In this document: positions 36,277 to 43,826 of the stretch, in pieces | How positions within the stretch are numbered: position 1 is the stretch's first letter | How the letters are laid out: each line of letters starts with the position of its first letter | Origin: Pedobacter indicus | GTDB lineage: Bacteria > Bacteroidota > Bacteroidia > Sphingobacteriales > Sphingobacteriaceae | Direction of reading: 5' to 3' | NCBI RefSeq assembly: GCF_003449035.1 | Contig: NZ_QRGB01000001.1 | Span: forward strand, 3,038,001-3,102,000 | DNA length: 64,000 nt | Notes under the pieces: model-generated | What the model was told of the DNA's origin: nothing | The model's database searches: none | The model's input: the letters and a program-made list of their open reading frames with translations, nothing else | Program-made: the position numbers and the translations under genes

Positions 36277-38448
36277 TTAGTTAGAATGAATCATTTTTAG
36301 GGAGCCCATATCTGTTTTTTTAGTTTTATTGAGTACCCAGCCCATGAATTTCCTTTGACCATTCATCATCGAAATCAACTGTTGCTCATAATTATTAATT
36401 TTTACGCCGGCTGGAATCACAGCAATACTTTTATCAACAAACATTAACCACTCCTTTGAACGATGAATACGTTGTAAGCTCTGAATATCAATTATTATCA
36501 GATCAAACTCTTTTCGCAACTCATCAAAGCTCTTTTTTAGAATCTCTTCGTTATAAATTTCCAATAACGATTCATTATTAGGATTAGTTGTTAATTTTGT
36601 AATAAAGTCATCAGCACGGATTTCCCGTTTAGCCACAAAAGAATCGAATAATTGACTTTCTGGAAGCTCCTTGGCAGTTCGAGATGTTTCCAATTTAAAA
36701 TCACCGCCAATTAACAAAACACGACGATGTGTCATAGCAAAAGAATAGGCTAGACTAGATGAGATAAAGGATGTTCCGGCATTATCGCAAAGAGCCGTAA
36801 TTCCTAGAATTCTATCGTCATTTTTCTTGAGTGCATCGTCGATCTCAAATCGTAAAGCGCGAGTGAGATCTTTATAGAGTTTGTAGTCATTAGTTGACTC
36901 TCCACTCTCCCAAACAGTTCGTAGATCAGTGTCGTTCGGTACAATATTGTTAATTTGACCGATTACCCTAGTTTTGGTTACCAAAGATAAGTCATCTGTT
37001 GATCTTATTTTTTTATCCAATAAACTCGATCCAATTAAAAATAAAAAGCAAGTACTTAAGGATCCCACACCAGACAACAAAATATATAATATTTTCTTTG
37101 AGCTCTCAGGGGGGCCCACGACACCAGGTTGCACTAACTGAGGAGTAATCCCTGTAGTCGCGATCATACTATTTTGATTAAACATATCTAATGCACTTAA
37201 ATATTCTTTAGTGGCAACCTCGGCTTCTCGTTCATAGTTCTTCATTCCTGCGTCATTAGGCACCATCCTATTATATTGCTGCTTAAGACTCCCTAAATCC
37301 TTCATTATAACCGTTAGACGACTTTTTGCTCGGTCTAAATCCACTTCCATGTCTAATTTTTGCTGAGTAAGATTTTGACGTAATAACTTAGGGTCCGATG
37401 CAGTATTGGTTACAGTAGATGCTATCAATAAAGTCAAGCGTGCTTGCAATGAATCAATTAACTGGGCATCCGACGGTTTAAATCCACCGTCAACATACCT
37501 TTCATTCGCTTTCTGAAGCTGGCTTTTAATCGAAACAATCTGATTATTTTCATCTATGTTTGTAGAAATAAGATTTGAGTTTCGGTTTTTAAGCTTCGAT
37601 TCTATTCCATCAATAGCTGCTTGTAACGATTGTATATCGCCCACTGTTGTAGCACGCTCCGTTTCTTTTTCGGTAATTTGTGCAAAAACCACTTGTGCCT
37701 GACTCGCCAAGTTAATCACGCTATTTTGAACCTGGAAGCTCTGAACCTGCGCATTTTTTGCTTCCATAGATGCTTCTTTGTTCTTCAATAGGGAATCTAA
37801 CAGTTCTTTTGAGTTATGCTGATTATTATCATACCGTTCTTTATATTTATTAATGAAATCTTTAGACATTGTATTTACAATAAACACAGATAAGTACGGG
37901 TCTAATGAGGTGAATTCGACTTCAACATAATCGCTACCACCTTGTCTAGAAATGTTTAAATTCTTCAATAAACTTTTTTCATCGTAGCCTGATTCTTTTA
38001 TATAATCGAATAATGGATAAACACCATTGTCCTCGGGGGTTATTATGCTTTCGCTAGATAAAAGTTTTTTATAGGCGTTAACCACCTCAACCCGTTTGGA
38101 CGAATCTAATGATGATAATGTTTCATTAATATTACTGAAAGAGTTTTCAGGATTCTCAATGTCATGAATCATCAGCTTAAATGAAAGAATACTGATATTC
38201 TTTTTTAGCTGTAAGAAGCTCAATATATTTTCGAATTGCTGATTAACCGTATAATAATCTAAATTATTATTACCAACTGAAATCTGTTGTGAAGGGTCGA
38301 CAAGACCAGTGGAGATAAGAGCCTTAGACGTATATTCCTCTGGAAGATCTTGTACTAAATAGGATGTTAGACAAACCGTTGCAATGGGTATAAAAATCAA
38401 GTACCATTTGTATCGGTTCAAAACTTTAAAAAATCGGTCGAAGTTCAT
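36277..38448 (-). CDS. Wzc-like polysaccharide copolymerase with degenerate ATPase
   Basis: The 723-residue protein has a Wzz domain between two membrane helices (about 14-32 and 452-476), with a long coiled region (210-400), and a cytosolic BY-kinase-like domain after residue 500. The Walker A region reads DNAGTSF (555-561) and lacks the essential lysine; Walker B is LIIIDIQ. There is no C-terminal tyrosine cluster. It should still set chain length and bridge to the outer membrane, but tyrosine kinase activity is unlikely. It lies 20 nt after the efflux-like gene. Confidence 0.9.
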   Translation of the reverse strand: MNFDRFFKVLNRYKWYLIFIPIATVCLTSYLVQDLPEEYTSKALISTGLVDPSQQISVGNNNLDYYTVNQQFENILSFLQLKKNISILSFKLMIHDIENPENSFSNINETLSSLDSSKRVEVVNAYKKLLSSESIITPEDNGVYPLFDYIKESGYDEKSLLKNLNISRQGGSDYVEVEFTSLDPYLSVFIVNTMSKDFINKYKERYDNNQHNSKELLDSLLKNKEASMEAKNAQVQSFQVQNSVINLASQAQVVFAQITEKETERATTVGDIQSLQAAIDGIESKLKNRNSNLISTNIDENNQIVSIKSQLQKANERYVDGGFKPSDAQLIDSLQARLTLLIASTVTNTASDPKLLRQNLTQQKLDMEVDLDRAKSRLTVIMKDLGSLKQQYNRMVPNDAGMKNYEREAEVATKEYLSALDMFNQNSMIATTGITPQLVQPGVVGPPESSKKILYILLSGVGSLSTCFLFLIGSSLLDKKIRSTDDLSLVTKTRVIGQINNIVPNDTDLRTVWESGESTNDYKLYKDLTRALRFEIDDALKKNDDRILGITALCDNAGTSFISSSLAYSFAMTHRRVLLIGGDFKLETSRTAKELPESQLFDSFVAKREIRADDFITKLTTNPNNESLLEIYNEEILKKSFDELRKEFDLIIIDIQSLQRIHRSKEWLMFVDKSIAVIPAGVKINNYEQQLISMMNGQRKFMGWVLNKTKKTDMGSLKMIHSN

Positions 38449-38468
38449 GTCTTTTTATTTTAATAGCT

Positions 38469-39161
38469 TTATTTCGGGTCTGTTAGAGAATTACTGACTT
38501 TACTTCCAATAATTTCCTCCAGTGAATCTTTCGCCTCTAGGTAAGAGAGTTCGGTTTGTATTTTTTGAGTATTAGTCTCAACTAAGGTTACTCTCGCATC
38601 GTTATATTCTTCGATTGTAACCTCGCCTTTTTCAAATCGGTTAGAAAGAGTCATAAATGTTGAATTAACATCCTGTACTGCTGAAGTCTGAAGCTTTAAT
38701 GCTTTCAACTGCAAAATATAATTGTAGTATCTACTCTTAACTTCCTTTTCTAATTCAGCGTCATATGCCTGACGTTCTAATTGAGCGATTTTCAGGCTCG
38801 ACTTAGCCGATTTTGATTGAAAAGGTTTCTGAAGAAAATCACCCAAGTTCAGAACGGCACTAAACTGAAATCCATTGTACAGATAAGGATTTGCTGGATT
38901 GATCGCGTCTTGGTCATCAGGTCTATAAAAATACGACGCGGAGAAGGGATCTAAGAACGAAATATTTGCCGCACTTAGGTCATTTTTGGCGATCTTTTCC
39001 TGCTCAGCCAAGATCTGGCGTTGAGGATAATATTCTTTAGCCATCTCAATATACTTTTGAAGTTGATTGTAGTTAATTTCATCCATCAAAGTTTCCTGTG
39101 CTCTGAGCGAAGGAATGATGGCTAAAATGAGTAGCGATAATATGAGTATTGTTTTTTTCAT
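38469..39161 (-). CDS. Short TolC/OMF-like outer membrane protein
   Basis: The 230-residue protein has a signal peptide (cut near residue 21, LRAQ) and one outer-membrane-efflux repeat: a helical pair (QKYIEMAKEYYPQRQILAEQE, and QLERQAYDAELEKEVKSRYYNYILQL) with a beta-like stretch between. TolC proteins are twice as long, with two such repeats, so this is a half-size version. No Wza is present in the window, so it may form or assist the outer membrane exit. Confidence 0.8.
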   Translation of the reverse strand: MKKTILILSLLILAIIPSLRAQETLMDEINYNQLQKYIEMAKEYYPQRQILAEQEKIAKNDLSAANISFLDPFSASYFYRPDDQDAINPANPYLYNGFQFSAVLNLGDFLQKPFQSKSAKSSLKIAQLERQAYDAELEKEVKSRYYNYILQLKALKLQTSAVQDVNSTFMTLSNRFEKGEVTIEEYNDARVTLVETNTQKIQTELSYLEAKDSLEEIIGSKVSNSLTDPK

Positions 39162-39186
39162 TGTCTTAGTTGTTTATAATTCGTTA

Positions 39187-40281
39187 TTAAACTTTTTCTT
39201 TTTGCAATAATGCGGGTATGGTAGAACCGATGATTCGTAAATCGAACCAAATGGAGGAGTGCTGTACGTAGTAGTTGTCGAGTTCTCGCCGTTCTTGGTC
39301 TGACATGTCACTACGGCCTCTTTTGGTGACTTGCCAAAGTCCGGTAATGCCGGCCGGCCCTAAGAATCGCTGACACCACTCATTGGAGGTAAGCATTTTG
39401 GCCTCGTATAAGGGCAGCGGACGGTTGCCAACGATGGACATATCGCCTTTTAATACGTTGAACAGCTGCGGCAGTTCATCAATACTGGTATTCCTTAAAA
39501 AGTGACCGAATTTGGTAATCCGGGGATCGTTCTTGATCTTAACAAAGGCTGCCGGCTTAGTAGCATGGCCATTGGTGTACTGATCATATTGGTTTTTTTC
39601 TTTTTTTAACTTCTCCAGCTCTTTATCGGCTCCGCACTTCATGCTACGGAATTTGTAGAAATCAAAGATCTTGTAACCGGTACCGGCGCGTTTGCTTTTA
39701 TAGAAGACCGGACCTGGTGAATCAAGCTTGATCAGTATGGCGACGATTAAAAACAAGGGCGACAGGATTAGAAGGGTAATGGCTGAAAAACAGATATCAA
39801 AAAGGCGCTTGAAGATAGGTATCTTATAAGGCTTCGGAGGCAACTGCTTTAATCGGTTTACATCTGACCGGATGAGTTTAAACTTCCGTAAAAATTGAAG
39901 CCGCTCATTGATATGGTCAATATCAAAAGGGTATTCGTAATAGTCTTCTACACGTAATTCTTTAGCTAATAGCCGATATCGGCTATCATGCCTGGCTGAT
40001 AACAACACGATAATTAACCCGCATGTCAAAGAACTTCTTCTTAATCTTTTGATGACATCAAACACTTTCCCTCGCTCATCAACTTCCATAATCAATATTT
40101 CCGGAGTATCTAATAAATTCAATTGCCCCAGGTGTACTTCTAACTCGAGAAGGTTGTCATAAGACCGGATATTGAAGTGCCCGTCCAGTCCTTTTGAGAC
40201 GTTCTTCTCAAATTGTTTTCCGGCATAGTACACCAGGTTGCGAAATGGTTGTTGATCAGTTATAGACACGCGCCATTCCAT
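39187..40281 (-). CDS. Initiating sugar-phosphate transferase with N-terminal receiver-like domain
   Basis: Residues about 165-364 form a bacterial sugar transferase: the membrane hairpin KRLFDICFSAITLLILSPLF, YKFRSM, NTSIDELPQLFNVLKGDMSIVGNRP and GITGLWQV. It should place the first sugar-1-phosphate on undecaprenyl phosphate. Residues 1-145 resemble a CheY fold in which the phosphoacceptor Asp seems replaced by Glu (ILIMEVD). The family usually has either a short N-terminus or membrane helices there. It overlaps the receiver gene upstream by 26 nt. Confidence 0.9.
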   Translation of the reverse strand: MEWRVSITDQQPFRNLVYYAGKQFEKNVSKGLDGHFNIRSYDNLLELEVHLGQLNLLDTPEILIMEVDERGKVFDVIKRLRRSSLTCGLIIVLLSARHDSRYRLLAKELRVEDYYEYPFDIDHINERLQFLRKFKLIRSDVNRLKQLPPKPYKIPIFKRLFDICFSAITLLILSPLFLIVAILIKLDSPGPVFYKSKRAGTGYKIFDFYKFRSMKCGADKELEKLKKEKNQYDQYTNGHATKPAAFVKIKNDPRITKFGHFLRNTSIDELPQLFNVLKGDMSIVGNRPLPLYEAKMLTSNEWCQRFLGPAGITGLWQVTKRGRSDMSDQERRELDNYYVQHSSIWFDLRIIGSTIPALLQKEKV

Positions 40282-40657
40282 GTTCTTGTCTGCTTGCTAT
40301 GATTTCGGAAACGGATGATTTTAGTTCAATGGGGTTGAAAGGTTTGGGGAAGAATCGATCTACCCCATAAGGCACCTCGGCAGCAATGGGATCGAAATCT
40401 CCGGTCTGGGAAAGAATGACAACCGGGATGTTACGGTACATGCCGCTCACCTTGATGGTTCTCAGGAAATCTTTTCCGCCGAAACCCTTGATTGCAAAGT
40501 CGAGAATAATCAGATCGGGGGTGTCGTTGTCCTCTAACCAGATCAGTGCTTCATAACAACTGCTGGCAAGAGCTATTTTATATTCTTTGCCTAATATAAA
40601 ATGTAATAGCTCTAAGATTGAGGGTTCACCATCCACTACCAGTACGGTCCTTTTCAT
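40256..40657 (-). CDS. Single-domain response regulator
   Basis: The 133-residue CheY-like protein has VLVVDGEP (one acidic pocket residue replaced by Gly), the phosphoacceptor in LIILDFAIKG (Asp 54), the switch Ser in VVILSQ and the conserved Lys in FFPKPF. It has no output domain. It heads the - strand polysaccharide operon and overlaps the sugar transferase gene, whose N-terminal domain resembles it, so the two may interact. Confidence 0.9.
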   Translation of the reverse strand: MKRTVLVVDGEPSILELLHFILGKEYKIALASSCYEALIWLEDNDTPDLIILDFAIKGFGGKDFLRTIKVSGMYRNIPVVILSQTGDFDPIAAEVPYGVDRFFPKPFNPIELKSSVSEIIASRQEHGMARVYN

Positions 40658-40693
40658 TGTGTGTTCTTTTTTCTTTGTTAATTATTTACAATA

Positions 40694-40739
40694 CAAAGAA
40701 CATCACTAATCGCTTAAGCTTTATAACCATTACTGGGTA
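40694..40739 (-). promoter_or_regulatory. NarL-like repeat upstream of the main - polysaccharide operon
   Basis: TAAC-CATTACTG-GGTA at 40724-40739 is a variant of the 16-bp site (right heptamer CTGGGTA, left TAACCAT). On the - strand GTTCTTTG (40694-40701) lies 22 nt downstream and keeps the TTTG half of the -7 box, at the same offset as in the kinase promoter. The receiver gene starts at 40657. Confidence 0.45.
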
Positions 40740-40773
40740 TTTTGCAGAAAGCGTGGGGAAAAATGGTGCTGTT

Positions 40774-41382
40774 TTATTGGTATTCTTCTAATAAACGGTG
40801 TTCTAGGGCGAATACAATCAGCTGAACGGTATTTTTGAAATTGGTTTTTCGCAGGATGTTTTTGCGGTGAACATCAACGGTGTGCTTACTAATAAAAAGT
40901 TCGTCGGCAATTTCGGTTGATGACTTCCCTTCGACCATCAACGCAACAATCCGAAGCTCGGCTTTAGACAGGGTTTGAAAGTCTTTGAGATGCTCGGAAA
41001 CATTGGTATGGTTAGACTCTTTGGTCTTGAAAGCCATCTGTACGCTTACCAAAAGTTGTTGGTCTGTATAGGGCTTTAGAAGAAAGGCATTGGGATGGGT
41101 ACCGAGTGCGTCTTTCAACAGTTGCTCATCGCCATGGGCTGTAACATAGATCAGGCGGAAGGCGTGGTTTTTACGGAGTTCTTGGATAACTTCAATACCG
41201 GTTTTTTCTCCGCGGAGACGGATATCGCATAAGATAAGGTCGGGTTTGTAACTTATAAAACTACGTATGGCAGATTCGTAGCGGTCGGCTACAGCGCAAA
41301 CTTCATAGCCTTTGCTCTCTAAAAAAAAGGACATGCTTTGTGCGACAATAAACTCATCTTCCACGATCATTATTCTTTCCAT
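40774..41382 (-). CDS. NarL/FixJ-type response regulator with LuxR helix-turn-helix
   Basis: The 202-residue protein has a full receiver domain (IMIVEDE, phosphoacceptor in LILCDIRL, Thr in IYVTAHG, Lys in LLKPYT) and a C-terminal LuxR-type HTH (LSKAELRIVALMVEGKSS..EIADELFISKHTVDVHRKNIL). It lies 21 nt after a HisKA_2 kinase and is probably its partner. It is the only DNA-binding regulator in the polysaccharide locus, and the repeated TACC-N8-GGTA sites fit the inverted-heptamer operators of this family, so it is the likely binder. Confidence 0.93.
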   Translation of the reverse strand: MERIMIVEDEFIVAQSMSFFLESKGYEVCAVADRYESAIRSFISYKPDLILCDIRLRGEKTGIEVIQELRKNHAFRLIYVTAHGDEQLLKDALGTHPNAFLLKPYTDQQLLVSVQMAFKTKESNHTNVSEHLKDFQTLSKAELRIVALMVEGKSSTEIADELFISKHTVDVHRKNILRKTNFKNTVQLIVFALEHRLLEEYQ

Positions 41383-41403
41383 GATATTTATTTATGTGTT
41401 TGT

Positions 41404-42609
41404 TTAATATTTAATGTTAAATCGAATGTTTATTTCGGTGCTCGGCTCATCGGTCTCTACGATAGAAAGGGTGCCGTCAAGTTGTTTGATGAGGATATCG
41501 ATCAGCTCGGTGCTGAGTGTCTTTTTATTGCCTGACATAGAACCTGCAGACCGTAATTTGTAAAAAACGATGGATAGGGAAATCCTATTGAAATTTACAT
41601 CATTACGGATTTCAATCCGCCGGTCGGTATCGAAGCTGTCATAAAGGGGACGGATGACTCCAGAAAAAATCTCATGTAACATAAGTCCCAGGGGCACGGC
41701 CTGGTCAGCGGTAAGCATGATGTCTTCTATTTCGGTATGAATGTCAAAGCTGACATCGGGATGTGCAAGGGAATGGTCAATCAGGTCCTTGACGTATTCA
41801 CTGACGGATATTTGATTAAAAAAGTTGTCTTGATATAGTTTCTTATGAAGGAGAGACATGGATAAGAGTCTGTTTTTCCCTTCCTGCAAAGCAGTGATGG
41901 CTTCTGGATTTTTGGTACGGTAGGCTTGTAGGCTAAGAAGACTGGATATAACTTGCAGGTTGTTCTTGACCCGATGGTTGAGTTCCTTCAGAAGATCCTG
42001 GATCAGCTGGTTCTTTTCTTCGAGATAAAGGTTCTTTGTTCGGATGTTTTCGCGTTCTTTTTCAAATTCCTTGCGGACAACGTCCAGAACAAAATACATA
42101 ATGATGATGATAAAAAAGACACTGGAGAAATTATCGATCAACCTTTCTTTGCCTGTGGGATAAGTAACGATCCAATCTGGATGATAGTATTGTAGGGTCA
42201 GAATGACGATGACACAAACCAGGTGAATCGCCATGACGATATAGGTCAGTATATGGGTAGTGGTCATAAAATAAACCATCATACTGAGAAGCAAAAGAGC
42301 AATGACTTTGCCGTCAGTGCCTGAATTATAGAAAAAACTGACACCCAGCAGGGATACCAAAATGATCGAACTCGATAAGACGACGGTCTGTGAATATCGG
42401 CGGCGTACTCTGGAAAAATAAAAGGTAATGACCAGGACAACAAATATGATGATAATCAGTACAATCTGAAATCGATGTTGGCTGTATATCATTCTTGACA
42501 GGAGATTAAGCAGGCAGATAAAAGCGGCAAAAAAAACGGACAAATTGAATATTCGGTGCCTCAACCCAAAATGTGGTGCTTGACCAGATATTTTTTCACT
42601 CAATGACAT
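41404..42609 (-). CDS. HisKA_2-type histidine kinase with degenerate ATPase domain
   Basis: The 401-residue protein has about six N-terminal membrane helices without a periplasmic sensor domain, a coiled linker and a HisKA_2 dimerisation helix with the His in ELNHRVKNNLQVISSLLSL. The ATPase part is unusual: the N-box reads VPLGLMLHEIFSGVIRPL where active relatives have NELITNSLKY, and no DxGxG box is seen. It may be an inactive kinase or phosphatase. It is read with the NarL-type regulator and is divergent from the LCP gene. Confidence 0.87.
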   Translation of the reverse strand: MSLSEKISGQAPHFGLRHRIFNLSVFFAAFICLLNLLSRMIYSQHRFQIVLIIIIFVVLVITFYFSRVRRRYSQTVVLSSSIILVSLLGVSFFYNSGTDGKVIALLLLSMMVYFMTTTHILTYIVMAIHLVCVIVILTLQYYHPDWIVTYPTGKERLIDNFSSVFFIIIIMYFVLDVVRKEFEKERENIRTKNLYLEEKNQLIQDLLKELNHRVKNNLQVISSLLSLQAYRTKNPEAITALQEGKNRLLSMSLLHKKLYQDNFFNQISVSEYVKDLIDHSLAHPDVSFDIHTEIEDIMLTADQAVPLGLMLHEIFSGVIRPLYDSFDTDRRIEIRNDVNFNRISLSIVFYKLRSAGSMSGNKKTLSTELIDILIKQLDGTLSIVETDEPSTEINIRFNIKY

Positions 42610-42685
42610 TCAGCGATAGCGGTTAAATCTAGTAATAATCGGTTCTTTAATTCGGGACACTAAAATAAAAGAATAAACATACTAA

Positions 42686-42731
42686 CAAAATAACAGTTTT
42701 AAAAGGATGTGCACATACCTATTTATGGGTA
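42686..42731 (-). promoter_or_regulatory. Best NarL-like 7-2-7 site, with -7-like box for the kinase gene
   Basis: TACCTAT-TT-ATGGGTA at 42716-42731 fits the NarL 7-2-7 consensus (TACYYMT and its complement) in both heptamers. On the - strand TTATTTTG (42686-42693, 7 of 8 to TAnnTTTG) lies 22 nt downstream. The site sits between the divergent kinase and LCP genes, so the regulator may control its own operon. Confidence 0.6.
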
Positions 42732-42746
42732 TTTACTAGCTGATTT

Positions 42747-42799
42747 TACCGCTGCTATCGGGGTCAGATTACCCATAGTTAAGTATTTGGGTATGGGTT
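42747..42799 (+). promoter_or_regulatory. Cluster of further NarL-like heptamers upstream of the LCP gene
   Basis: TACCCAT (42770-42776) fits TACYYMT exactly, and TTGGGTA (42787-42793), ATGGGTT (42793-42799) and TACCGCT (42747-42753) differ by one base. They lie 55-110 nt before the LCP start. The promoter itself is not clear. Confidence 0.35.
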
Positions 42800-42854
42800 G
42801 ATTTAAAAGAACTTTACCAACGTAAAATTTATTAGAACAATAATTGAAATCGAT

Positions 42855-43790
42855 ATGAAAAGATCTTTACTGCTTTTTGTTATTTTTTCGGCATTGGGCT
42901 TTACTTCAACTACCAAAAGCCAGATGAATATCAAAGCGAACCCTGTCGCGTTGGGCATTCCGCATACGAAATGGGAGACGCCTGACACTCTTTCTAATAA
43001 GCTGATCAACATTGCTTTTTTTGGTGTGGACAGGCGGAGTACGAGTGACTTTGGCAATTCGGACATCATTATGGTGGTCAGCATCGACATGGAATCGAAC
43101 AAGGTTAAATTGTCATCGATTATGCGGGATACCTACGTTTCCATTTATGCGCGGGGAAAGAATAAAATCAATGCGGCATATTTGGAGGGGGGACCGGGAC
43201 TGGCGATACGTACGCTTAATGAAAACTTTGATCTGGCAATAAGGGATTATATCAGTGTTGACTTCTTCGGATCGGCGAAGATCATCCAGGCGCTCGGGGG
43301 AGTGGAAATTGATGTGAAGGAGGATGAGGTGGAATTCCTGAATAACTATCTCGGCGAAATAGCGGGGATTGACGGAATACCGGCTAATTTTGTAAAGAAG
43401 GCAGGTATGCAGCATCTGGACGGAAAGCAGGCGGTAGCCTATTCCAGGATTCGGGCTGTTGGCCGGGGTGATTATGGCAGGATTAACAGGCAAGCACTGG
43501 TGATGAGCGCGCTGATGAAAAGCGTTCAGGAGAAAAAGAATGACTTTATCGCAATCGTGTTGAAGGATATTGTTCCGAATATTGAAACTAACCTCGACTA
43601 TGCTGAATTATTTGAAATAGGGACGAATCTATTGCAAGCAAAATCGAGATCCTTAGAGCACGTACGTTTTCCGTTGGATAATGCTAGCAAGGGTATAATG
43701 ATCGACAAAATATGGTATCTTTCAGCTGACCTGGCAAAAACAACGCAGTCGCTTCATAACTATATCTATAAAGATGTTTATCCGGAATAG
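42855..43790 (+). CDS. LytR-CpsA-Psr (LCP) family transferase
   Basis: The 311-residue protein has an N-terminal signal or anchor helix and the LCP domain: FGVDRRSTSDFGNSD, SIMRDTYV, KINAAYLEGG and YSRIRAVGRGDYGRINRQ with the conserved phosphate-binding arginines. LCP enzymes move polymers from the lipid carrier to the cell wall in Gram-positive bacteria. In Bacteroidota their role is less clear; here it could end or attach the polysaccharide made by the adjacent locus. It is divergent from the kinase/regulator pair. Confidence 0.92.
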   Translation: MKRSLLLFVIFSALGFTSTTKSQMNIKANPVALGIPHTKWETPDTLSNKLINIAFFGVDRRSTSDFGNSDIIMVVSIDMESNKVKLSSIMRDTYVSIYARGKNKINAAYLEGGPGLAIRTLNENFDLAIRDYISVDFFGSAKIIQALGGVEIDVKEDEVEFLNNYLGEIAGIDGIPANFVKKAGMQHLDGKQAVAYSRIRAVGRGDYGRINRQALVMSALMKSVQEKKNDFIAIVLKDIVPNIETNLDYAELFEIGTNLLQAKSRSLEHVRFPLDNASKGIMIDKIWYLSADLAKTTQSLHNYIYKDVYPE

Positions 43791-43826
43791 AATTATTCTT
43801 GGTTAGGAAGCGAGCTGCGGAAAAGA

